From the NCBI GenBank assembly GCA_001972305.1, contig BDDD01001763.1, positions 159,788-223,787 of the forward strand: DNA of 64,000 nucleotides, given 5' to 3'. Each line of letters starts with the position of its first letter. Positions within the stretch are counted from its first letter, which is position 1. Origin of the DNA: Cephalotus follicularis (taxonomy: Eukaryota > Streptophyta > Magnoliopsida > Oxalidales > Cephalotaceae). Positions 54,361-63,315 of the stretch are shown piece after piece. A program made the position numbers and the translations under genes. Under the pieces are notes generated by a model. The model was not told where the DNA came from. It saw nothing but the letters and a program-made list of their open reading frames with translations, and ran no database searches.

Positions 54361-55233
54361 GGTACATTGTATGTTTATGGTTTTTCCGCTAGAGTGTTGA
54401 TGGACCCTGGAGCATCACATTCATTTATTTCCTCACGATTTACATCATGCTTAGATGTAACACCTGACTATACGCCATATATTTTGGATGTGAGTACACC
54501 TGCTGGAGATTCCATGTGTACATATTCTATGTATAGGAGTTGCGAGATATCTATAGCGAGCATTTCATTGTATGCAGATCTTATTGTGTTTCCCATTCGT
54601 GACTTCGATGTCATCTTGGGTATGGATTGGCTGTCAGCTCATTGTGCTCGCATGGACTGTTACAACAAGGTAGTGGATTTTTGTCTGCCCGATGGTACTA
54701 CTTTCCAGTTTACGGGAGATAAGGGGTTTTCAATACCGATTATATCCTTCACGCGTGCATCGAAGTATGTTGAGAAGGGATGCGAAGGATATTTGGCCTA
54801 TGTGATTGACAGCAAGAAGGAGAAAGGTATGAACCTTGAGGAAATTCCTATTGTAAACGAATTTCCTGATATGTTTCCTGCAGATTTGGTTTCATTGTCG
54901 CCAAAGAGGAATATAGAGTTTGTCATCAATCTCATGCCTGGTACAACTCCTATTTCCAAGGCACCGTATAGGATGGCTCCTGCGGAGTTAAGGGAATTCA
55001 AATTGCAGTTGCAAGATTTGATCGACAAAGGCTTTGTTCAACTCAATGTTTCCCCATGGGGTGTACCTGTATTGTTTGTGAAGAAGAAAGATAGGACAAT
55101 GAGACTCTGCATTGACTACCGAATGTTAAGTAAAGCCACGATCAAGAACAAGTATCCTCTTCCACATATTGAGGAGTTATTTGATCAGTTGAAAGGATCG
55201 AGGGTATTCTATAAACTTGATTTCATCAACTGA
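54361..55233 (+). pseudogene. Tekay-3 protease and RT N-terminal half
   Basis: The protease reads [23 protein letters not shown]; the catalytic motif is D-P-G instead of D-S-G, which should impair it. The conserved [13 protein letters not shown] follows. RT starts with [52 protein letters not shown] and ends at a stop in KLDFIN (about 55231). The long frame starts at 54340 only because it runs through the deletion junction. Confidence 0.85.
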
Positions 55234-55523
55234 GAGTACGGTAAGGGGATATTGAGAAGACTGCCTTCCGAACACGGTATGGTCATTACAAGTTTCTGGT
55301 AATGCCGTTTGGTGTCACCAATGCACCGGCAACATTCATGTCGTTGATGAATGATGTGTTCCAACCATACCTGGACCAGTTTGTCATTGTATTAATTGAC
55401 GATATATTGGTATATTCAAGGAGTGAGGAGGAGCATACGTACCACCTGAGGATAGTTTTGTAGATTCTCAAAGAACAACGGTTATATGCCAAATTCGGTA
55501 AGTGTTAATTTTGGCTTGATTAT
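55234..55523 (+). pseudogene. Tekay-3 RT catalytic region
   Basis: After the stop and a short loss, the frame reads [38 protein letters not shown], with catalytic box [10 protein letters not shown] at about 55391-55420. Two more stops follow (near 55460 and 55505). The SGYHQL segment of relatives is missing. Confidence 0.8.
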
Positions 55524-56159
55524 GTGATCTTTCTTGGAAACATAGTATCCAGTGAGGGCTTAGCGGTGGATCCGTCGAAGACTGAGGTGGTTCAGGATTG
55601 GCCACAACTGAGGAATGTGACCGAGGTACATAGTTTCCTTGGATTTGCAAGGTATTATCGGAGGTTCATTCAGAATTTTTTGAGGATAGTCGTGCCGTTG
55701 ACTAAGCTGACCCAAAAGAAGACTTTGTTTGTCTGGGATGAGGATTGTGAAGCTAGATTCCGGGGATTGAAAGATCTTTTGATTTCCACTCCTATCTTGG
55801 CATTACCAGATGGTAATGAGGATTTTGCATTTTATAGCGATGCTTTGGCTAAGGGATTGGGTTGCGTGCTGATGCAATGGGGTAGAGTGATTGCTTATGT
55901 TTCAAGGAAACTGAAGCCCTATGAAGAGAACTACACGACACATGATCTTGAACTATCTCCGATTGTGTTTGCTCTTCAAAAATGGAGGCATTATTTGTAT
56001 GGAGAACAGTTCGAGATATTCACCGATCATAAAAGTCTAAAGTACTTGTTCTGCCAGGATAAACTGAACATGTGGCAGCGTTGATGGGTAGAGTTCTTCA
56101 ATGATTATGATTGTAGCATCCAGTACCACCCTGGGAAGGCAAATGTTGTTACTGACGCC
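55524..56159 (+). pseudogene. Tekay-3 RT thumb and RNase H
   Basis: [34 protein letters not shown], then RNase [46 protein letters not shown] and [11 protein letters not shown] are visible. The frame stops after NMWQR at a TGA (about 56082), where tryptophan is usual. Tether sequence (GKANVVTDALSRK) follows. Confidence 0.85.
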
Positions 56160-57557
56160 TTGAGTCGTAAAGCTACGATAGCTAGTACGATGGTGTCTCA
56201 GTGGAGGATGTTGGAGGATTTCCAGAGATGGACTCCGTTTGCACGATCACCGGGGATCTTCATCGCTAGTATTCGAGTACAGCCAGCATTACTTGACGAG
56301 ATAAAGAGTGCTCAACCGTATGATCCCGAATTGCAGAAAATCTTAGAGGCTTTGGAGTCGAGACCTGATTTTTTGGTACATGCTGATGGCATACTGAGAT
56401 ATAGAGGATGGGTTTGTCTTAAAGATGTTGAAGGGATGAAGAATGAATTAGTGTATGAAGCTCACAAATCTCAGTACATCATACATCCTGGTAGTACCAA
56501 AATGTATGAGGATAGGAAATGGAATTATTGGTGGCCCGGGATGAAGCGGGAAATAGCTGAGTATGTTGCTAGATGTCTGACTTGCTAGAAAGTCAAGGCT
56601 GAACACCAGAGATCGGCGGGATTGTTACAGCCATTACTAGTTGCGGAATGGTAATGGGAACACGTGACCATGGACTTCGTTTCGGGTTTTCCTCTAACTC
56701 AAAATCATCACAATGTGGTGTGGGTTATTGTTGATAGACTCACGAAATTAGCTCACTTTCTGCCTACACATGTCACGGATTCAGCGATCAAGTTGGCTTG
56801 ATTATATATAAAGGAAATTTTGAGACTGCACGGTGTTCCAGTTAGCATTGTATTTGATCAGGGTTCGATCCTTACTTCCAACTTTTGGAAGAGATTCCAC
56901 ACAGCCTTTGGGACAAAGCTAAACCTCAGTACAGCTTTTCACCTACAGACAGATGGACAGTCAGAGCGTACCATCCAGACCTTGGAGGATATGCTCCAAG
57001 GTTGTGTTATTGACTTCACTGGTACTTTGGAAGATCATATTCCCTTGATAGAGTTTTCGTACAACAACAGCTATCTTTGGAGCAGTGGTATGGCTCCGTA
57101 CAAGGCTCTTTATGGTAGAAAGTGTAGATCACCCATCTGTTGGGATGAGGTTGGTGAACGACCATTGCTTGGGTTGGACCTGGTTAAGGAGACTTCTGAG
57201 AGAGTCAAGGTTATCAATGAGAGATTACTTGTAGCTCAAAGTCGGCAGAAGAGCTATGTCGACAGTGTGAAAAGGAGACCTTTAACTTTTGATGTTAGAG
57301 GTCATGTGTTTTTTAAAGTTTCTCCTTGGAAAGGTGTGCAAAGATTCGGGAAGAAGGGTAAGTTAGCTCCATGCTACATTGGTCCCTTTCAGATTCTGGA
57401 GAGAGTTGGGGAGGTGGCTTATCAGCTTGTTTTACCTCCTAAATTGTCAAATGTACATGATGTCTTCCAAGTTTCTATGTTGCAGGGTTACATCCGAGAT
57501 CCATCACATATCTTAGATTCTGACTCGATAACAGTGCAAGATGATCTTTCTTGCTAG
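56160..57557 (+). pseudogene. Tekay-3 integrase
   Basis: The zinc finger (HKSQYIIHPGSTKMYED to CLTC, about 56462-56587) ends at a TAG. Core residues are D in VTMDFVSGFP (about 56670), D in VFDQGSILTS and E in [15 protein letters not shown]. The C-terminus has SRQKSYVDSVKRRPLTF, FFKVSPWKGVQRFGKKGKLAP and PPKLSNVHDVFQVSML. Stops near 56651 and 56800 break the core. The stretch from 56820 to 57557 is open for 245 codons. Confidence 0.87.
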
Positions 57558-57712
57558 GAGTCACATGTGAGGATCCTTGATTGGAAGACGCAAGTGTTGA
57601 GGAACCGAACCATTTTCATGGTGAAGGTTCAATGGCAGTTCCATCGACCTGATGAGGTGACATGGGAACGCGAAGATGATATCTGTGAACGTTACCCCCA
57701 CTTGTTCTAGAA
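57558..57712 (+). pseudogene. Tekay-3 chromodomain-like C-terminus
   Basis: After a stop the frame continues ILDWKTQVLRNRTIFMVKVQWQFHRPDEVTWEREDDICERYPHLF, matching the short chromodomain at the end of Tekay/Del integrases. It agrees with the minus-strand element's 33500-33620. Confidence 0.75.
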
Positions 57713-57739
57713 GTGTTAAAATTCGAGGACGAATTCTTT

Positions 57740-57753
57740 GAAGGGGGGAGGAT
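57740..57753 (+). other. Tekay-3 polypurine tract
   Basis: GAAGGGGGGAGGAT abuts the 3' LTR start. Confidence 0.88.
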
Positions 57754-58748
57754 TGTAATGACCGAGAATTCTATTTAATCTACTATTGCAATTCTCGATG
57801 TAAAATTTATGACAAATTAATGAGAATGATGGAATTTTCCAAACTTGTGATACTGAATTTTGAGTAAGAACGTTAAAGAAATGTTGTAATGAATTGAATT
57901 ATGGGAAAAGTGCACTCAAAGCGTCGACGCCAAGAATAAAGCATTGATTTTTAAGGGAACCAGTCAACTGTCATTGGAACACAATCGACTGGGAGACTGT
58001 TAATAAACAGTCGACTGTTAGAGAATAACAACTGACTGTTAAGCTGTTTGACAGCACGACAAGTTAAGCTAACAGTTGACTGGATGACACTCTGTCAGAA
58101 TAACATGTGAAGACATCAGATGCAGAAACTGACGGGAAGGAAATGGATGCCACATGTGCGACATGCGGCCAAAGGGAAGGAAGTAATGAACACCTGTACG
58201 CCATCCAGGCCGGATGGAAGTAGAATTGAACCCTATGGCGCATGCAAACTGATAAAGAAGGAAGAAAATGGCACTTAGGCGCCATGTAAATGGGTAAGGA
58301 GAGACGGAGAGAAAATATCACCTGCATTAAACTCCTTTCTTCATCTCTTCTGCCCAGAAACTGAGAATGCAAAGAAACAGAAATAATTAGAGAGGAATTT
58401 CAGAGAGAAAACAGAAGAGAGAGAGAGGGAGAGAATATTTCTCCATTTGTTAAACCAAATAGAGAAGCTTGGAAATTCGGATTGGAGCTTCTGGACTGGA
58501 GTTAAAGCTACTGGGAAGCTCAAAGTTACAAGTCAAGAAGCTTAAAGTGGTGGACTTTCGATTCCTAACTTGGAATCAAAGGTAGGGACTTTATAAACTT
58601 GATTTTGAGTTCAATAATAGTAATTGATCATCTGGTGAAATGCATGAAGGATTGTTGTAGTCTGTGAACCTGGTAGCTGACGTCGATGTTACTATGGTTG
58701 AAGATGGATAGAATGTGCATGTGTATACTACTTTATTTTGTTGGTATT
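57754..58748 (+). mobile_element. Tekay-3 3' LTR, first 995 bp
   Basis: It starts TGTAATGACCGAGAATTC and follows the 5' LTR closely until GTTGGTAT, where the Sirevirus LTR begins. Compared with the 5' LTR it lacks part of palindrome slot 1, after 58070. Confidence 0.9.
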
Positions 58749-59747
58749 TGGAATAAGCACTCATGGCTTATACAGAACACAATATGAATCTCACAGAAGA
58801 ACTCAAGAGATGGAGCTTTGAAGCTTTTGAGAACATTATAGAGCACTTGACCTTTTTCACACTAGAATGTTTGAATTTGATTTCTCTCTTGATGTTGTGT
58901 AATTCTTGTTGAATTGATGTGAATTATTGTTAATTGTTATTCTTCTCTGAGGTTTGAATCTTCCTTTTATAGGCAGAAGAGTCTTATAGCCGTTGCATAA
59001 ATCCTAGAAGCTTTTGATTAAAAAATGTGTTGATGCAACTTTGTTTTTGTCTCTGCTGGCAGAAAGACGTCGATGTCTTTAGAAAGGCGTCGATGTCTTT
59101 GACTGTTACTAGCCGTTGTAAGTGCGCTAACTAGTCGTTCCGTGTTTCTTGGGTCAATCACTTTGAAAACACGTCGATGTCTTTTAAAGGCGTCGATGTC
59201 TTTGCTGGGAATTTGTCTAGGTATTTGAAGTTATGAGCATCACATCGACTTCTTCTTCAAGGATAGATGTCTTTTCTGCCTTTTGCATATTGGTCTAGAA
59301 AGACGTCGATGTCTATAGTAAGGGATCGATGTCTTTTGTTGGACGTCGATGTCTTCACAAACAAGGATCGATGTCTTCACACAATTTTGACCTGTAACTT
59401 TCGAAGCCTAAGACGTCGATGTCTTCTTGAAAGGGATCGATGTCTTTTGGATAGACGTCGATGTCTTTGTCTGTAAGGATCGATGCCTTTGCTCAATTTT
59501 GACATGTAACTTTGTGCACTAAAGACGTCGATGTCTTTCTTCAAAGGGATCGATGTCTTTCTCCAAATTTGGCATGTAACTTTCATAGCTTTAAGACATC
59601 GATGTCTTTGACTATAAGGATCGATGTCTTTTCCTTGCAGTTGATTTTTGCCTTTTATGAAGCTTTCTAATATCTTGGACATCAAGTAAACTTGTTAAAT
59701 GCAAATATGTTATCATCAAAACTAGGATTGAGACTAAATCGTCAACA
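58749..59747 (-). mobile_element. Sirevirus 3' LTR
   Basis: This 999-bp LTR on the minus strand runs from TGTTGACGATTTAGTC to GCTTATTCCA. More than half of it is a palindrome array. Confidence 0.85.
59062..59635. promoter_or_regulatory. Palindrome array, AAAGACGTCGATGTCTTT type, Sirevirus LTR
   Basis: About 17 copies are present. Pair or triplet centres are 59071/59091, 59175/59194, 59246/59265, 59307/59327/59347/59369, 59417/59438/59459/59481, 59529/59551 and 59600/59622. Spacings are 20, 19, 19, 20, 20, 22, 21, 21, 22, 22 and 22 bp. GACGTCGATGTC members often alternate with GGATCGATGTC members. The spacer GACCTGTAACTT (59389-59400) recurs as GACATGTAACTTT (59501-59513) and GGCATGTAACTTT (59571-59583). 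Confidence 0.7.
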
Positions 59748-59761
59748 ATCTCCCCCTTTTT
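59748..59761 (-). other. Sirevirus polypurine tract
   Basis: Minus-strand AAAAAGGGGGAGAT is directly followed by the LTR TG and preceded by GTCATCATC, the usual Sirevirus context. Confidence 0.9.
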
Positions 59762-60535
59762 GATGATGACAAAAATTTGCTCAAAAAGGCATAAACATAA
59801 GTGATACCAATTGAGTTATTTTTTAAATTTAAGCAATGTTCATACGAGAGAGTTCCGTTTGAATGTGCAACTTTATTTCTAATGCATTTGAGCTATTTGA
59901 GTTTTATCTCCACCACAAATGTAAGCAATATCAATTAGCTATCTCCCCCATGACAATATTAATGAGCTATGCTTTTGAACTTTTATTTCTCCCCATTAGT
60001 TATAAAATCTAACTTTTTAAGCCCTTTCTCCCCTTTAATTATAAAAACTAATGCAGCAATGCTTTTTGAGTTCTCTTATGCTTTTGAGCCTATTTCTCCC
60101 CCTTTTTTGTATAGCATCAAAAAGATAGAGGAAAAAATAGCTCCCCCTTAATACATGAAAGGGTAAAAACAATATCAATAACATGAATATTATCATATAA
60201 GCAATTAATACTCCCCCTTTCGAAATCAAGATATCAAAAATTGCTAATAACATTCATAAACATTAAAATAACCATAAACACCATAATTTATAAACACAAT
60301 TTCATAAATAACCATAATATCATTAACAAAACACATTGTTCTTACAAAAAAAATACATAAACATCTTCATTACAACCAAAAACACACAAAAAAAAACAGC
60401 AACAAAGATTATGCGGGAGGAGGATCGGAATCGGAGGCGGAGTCGTCGCCCGAAGTTTCTTCGCAAGTGTCAATAACTTTGGAAGCAGCGAACTTTCGTT
60501 CCAATCTTTTGAGACGCCTCTTTGTGACTTTTAGA
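59762..60535 (-). other. Sirevirus region between envelope-like ORF and LTR, repeated polypurine tracts
   Basis: There is no gene. Besides the tract next to the LTR, further GGGGAG-type runs (minus strand) lie near 59942-59949, 59988-59994, 60026-60035, 60094-60107, 60141-60150 and 60211-60220. They are embedded in partly repeated text (TTATAAAANCTAA near 60000 and 60040). Multiplied tracts at this place are known from Sireviruses. Confidence 0.75.
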
Positions 60536-61717
60536 TCATAATATAGTATCATCGACGCTCTCAAAATCGGATCGAATGGTCAAGTGGTCTTTCTCCAAGT
60601 TATCAATCCGCGAGTTGACTTGCCCAAATTTGCTATCGAGTGATGCTTCCATAGCATCAAACCGAACGCTCATAAACTCCATCATCCTATCAAAATAAGT
60701 TATGGATGAGGATCCTTGAGCTTGAGCAGGTTGAGGTTCTTCTTGGGCTTCCCATGGAGGGATCTCTTCTTGTTCTTCTCTTTCAATTCTTTGCCCTTGG
60801 TCACTCTTTGGGCAATAGGTCCAAACACCTCCTTGCTTCTTCCATCCCATCCTATTCAATGTGCTCTTATTGTAGGTGTCCTCTTTCTTGAGCTTTGTTC
60901 CAATCTCCCCTTCAAGCCGAATTTCGAGATGTCGAAAGATTTTTGTGAGAATGGATCCGAAAGGAAGAACGGATTTCTTTTGTGTAAAAGCTCTCACCAT
61001 GGTGTGGAGCATAAGAAGGGGATAGCAAAATTCGACCTTTGAGATGATGCACCACATAAGAAATGCTTGCATCCATGAAAGTTTGGCATATCCACCACCG
61101 GTGGGAAGAAGTTGATGCACAATGAGGTGATGGAGGAGTCTATGATCCACAGAAAGTTTGTTTGTGCAGAGGGCCATATTGGGGTGTATGTTTGGATCAT
61201 TGGGATAAAGAATAGACAAAATGTGGTTAGGGTGAAAACCCTCAACTTCCGGCCATTTTTTATATTCAAAAATGTAAAGACCGGAGTGTGGAATGTGAAG
61301 AATAGAGGCTAGAATCCTAGCATCTAGAAAAATACGCTGCCCTTTGACAGTAGAGGAGAGAGCAAACTCCTCGTGAGGGCTAGAAACGATCCTAAGGTTC
61401 ATATAGAACTCTTTGACCAATTTTACATAAAAAGGGTCCTGAATTTGGACAAGAGGTATGAGGTGTAAGTCCTCAAGCCAGGAAACGAAGGTGAATTCAC
61501 TAGAACAGAAGGCAAGGTCAATGTTTCTGCCTCCCATTACACGTTTGTCCAAAAAAACAACATTTCGGAGGGGAATTTGCTCTTCGGATTCGGAATCCGA
61601 TTCAAGAGCTGGGTCAGGGGAAGGTTCCCTAATGTCAAGCTTTCGCTTTTTATCAGATTTCTTAGGCTGGGAAGAAGAGGCAGCCTTGTTAAGAGCAGTT
61701 CTTTTCAACCTAACCAT
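60536..61717 (-). CDS. Sirevirus envelope-like protein, uninterrupted ORF
   Basis: An open frame of 393 codons lies downstream of pol, the position of the envelope-like gene in Sireviruses. The N-terminus is Ser/Lys-rich with a basic patch (KKSDKKRKLD) and an acidic stretch (ESDSESEEQ). The middle (LVKEFYMNL, VKGQRIFLDARILASIL, PNMALCTNKLSVDHRLLHHLIVHQLLP, GGGYAKLSWMQAFLMWCIISK) resembles the plant retroelement family often labelled putative plant transposon protein. The C-terminus (about residues 345-385, heptad-like MEFMSVRFDAMEASLDSKFG) suggests a coiled coil. I see no signal peptide and only one weakly hydrophobic segment. Function is unknown. It is intact although the neighbouring RNase H frame has a stop. 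Confidence 0.85.
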   Translation of the reverse strand: MVRLKRTALNKAASSSQPKKSDKKRKLDIREPSPDPALESDSESEEQIPLRNVVFLDKRVMGGRNIDLAFCSSEFTFVSWLEDLHLIPLVQIQDPFYVKLVKEFYMNLRIVSSPHEEFALSSTVKGQRIFLDARILASILHIPHSGLYIFEYKKWPEVEGFHPNHILSILYPNDPNIHPNMALCTNKLSVDHRLLHHLIVHQLLPTGGGYAKLSWMQAFLMWCIISKVEFCYPLLMLHTMVRAFTQKKSVLPFGSILTKIFRHLEIRLEGEIGTKLKKEDTYNKSTLNRMGWKKQGGVWTYCPKSDQGQRIEREEQEEIPPWEAQEEPQPAQAQGSSSITYFDRMMEFMSVRFDAMEASLDSKFGQVNSRIDNLEKDHLTIRSDFESVDDTIL

Positions 61718-62256
61718 TTTATCGAACAGTTGGTGTGCACAGAGAGAGATAGGGAATGAGAAAAACTGACTGGATTGGAAGAAAAGAAAACGATTTTTGA
61801 AAGAAAAAGAGAGAGTAGAAAATTTTTCGAAATATCCAGAAATAGGGTAAAGTGAGATATGAACATGAAGTCGAGATTTTTATGAAAAAATCGATATCAT
61901 GGTGAAAGACGTCGACGTGATTCCAAAGAAGTCGACGCGTTCTTTAAAAGAACGAAAGGCATTGACCAAAAGAGCCAGAAAAACGATGCGTTTTAAAAGG
62001 CATTGACGCATTTTGAAAGAAGTCGACGTGTTCTTAAAGAAACTTAAAGAAATCGACATTTTATAAAAGAGATCGAGGTGTTTATATAAAACATCAAAGT
62101 TTTTAGAAAAGAAGTCGACGTTTTTTTGTAAAAGCAGAACAGAAAAACAAGCAAAAACAGAACAATAACCAAAAATCAATCATCACATCAAATAAACATA
62201 CAATCAATCATATCATCCAAACAAATAAACATTCATTCAAGTTCACATAAACCTAA
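61718..62256 (-). other. Sirevirus spacer between pol and envelope-like ORF, with GTCGAC motifs
   Basis: This 539-bp spacer has no gene. Between 61900 and 62125 it carries GTCGAC or ATCGA motifs flanked by AAAGAAGTCGACGTGTTCTT-like text (near 61910, 61930, 62020, 62050 and 62115). It is a possible leader or promoter for the envelope-like ORF. Confidence 0.6.
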
Positions 62257-63315
62257 TTATCTTTTAAACTTTGAAAAAGAGTTTTCATCAAGAGGTTTAG
62301 TGAATATATCCGTAACTTGTTTTTCGGTGGGAATGTATTCTAAAGCAATATCTCCACTTTCAACATGTTCTCTTAAAAAGTGATATCTAATATCAATGTG
62401 CTTTGTCCTAGAATGATGAACAGGGTTCTTTGCTAGACAAATGCTACTAGTGTTATCACATTTTATGGAGACATCCTTTACACAAACACCATAATCAATC
62501 AATTGTTGCTTTTGCCATAAGATTTGTGCACAACAACTACCTACAGCAATATATTCAGCTTCGGTGGTAGATAAAGCAACTGAAATTTTCTTTTTACTAA
62601 ACCAGAAAATAAGCATACTTCCTAGGTATTGGTATGAGCCACTAGTGCTCTTGCGGTCAACTTTATATCCACCAAAGTTGGCATCCGAGTAAGAATGTAA
62701 ATCAAAATTAGAGTCTCGGGAATACCATAAGCCTAATGTAGGTGTATAAGCAAGATATTTAAAAATTCATTTTATGGCAAACAAATGAGATTCCTTTGGG
62801 TTTGATTGAAATCGGGCACACAAGCACACACTAAACAAAATATCGGGTCTACTAGCAGTTAAATACAATAAAGATCCTATCATACTTCTATAAAGCTTTT
62901 GATCAACATTTTTACCTTGTTCGTCTTTGTCAAGCTTTGTAGAGGTGCTCATAGGAGTCTTACTTGTTTTAGCTTTCTCCATTCCAAACTTCTTGAGAAT
63001 TTTCTTTACGTGTTTTGTTTGGTTGATGAAGATTCCCTCTTTGTTTTGTGTGACTTGAAGTCCAAGAAAGAAGTTGAGCTCTCCCATTAAGATCATTTCA
63101 AATTCAGATTTCATAGTATTTGAAAATTCCTTGCACAAAGATTCGTTAGTAGATCCAAAAATAATGTCATCAACATATATTTGAACAATAAGTAAATCAT
63201 TACCTTTAGATTTTGTAAAAAGTGTAATATCGACATTTCCACGTTTAAAATCATTTTCAATCAAAAATTTTGTTAATCTCTCATACCAAGCACGAGGGGC
63301 TTGTTTGAGACCATA
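62257..63315 (-). pseudogene. Sirevirus reverse transcriptase and RNase H, C-terminal part of pol
   Basis: The frame enters at YGLKQAPRAWYERLTKFL (the upstream part is cut off by the LTR at 63316), with catalytic IVQIYVDDIIFG at about 63195-63160, then FFLGLQVTQNKEGIFI and PDILFSVCLCARFQ. One TGA at about 62764-62766 (CGA in relatives) interrupts it. Codons resume in the same frame through SYSDANFGGYKVDRKSTSG, RNase H ALSTTEAEYIAVGSCCAQILW, IKCDNTSSICLAKNPVHHSRTKHIDIRYHFLRE and end DIFTKPLDENSFSKFKR. Apart from that stop the frame is intact. Confidence 0.9.

Larger units (their letters stand above)
51026..58748 (+). mobile_element. Tekay-3: plus-strand chromodomain-type Ty3/gypsy retrotransposon, 3' LTR cut
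   Basis: The 5' LTR (51026-53600), primer site, gag, protease, RT, RNase H, integrase, chromodomain-like end, polypurine tract and first 995 bp of the 3' LTR are present. It sits in the copia-A LTR with left flank GGAGG. The 3' LTR is interrupted at 58748 by the Sirevirus. About nine stops plus an internal gag deletion make it inactive. The LTR belongs to the same family as 17652-30637. Confidence 0.9.
58749..63315 (-). mobile_element. Sirevirus-type Ty1/copia retrotransposon, 3' half
   Basis: On the minus strand: RT and RNase H (63315-62257), an envelope-like ORF (61717-60536), repeated polypurine tracts, and a 3' LTR (59747-58749). An envelope-like gene after a copia-type pol and an AAAAAGGGGGAGAT tract before a TGTTG LTR start are hallmarks of Sireviruses. 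The 5' half lies beyond the LTR inserted at 63316. Left flank GTATT (58744-58748) is a candidate target duplication; the partner is outside the window. Confidence 0.88.

Noticed and set aside
59062-59635. CRISPR-like regularly spaced repeats
   Set aside because: Units are short degenerate palindromes inside an LTR of a plant retrotransposon; spacers are about 5-10 bp and repeated themselves. No cas genes.
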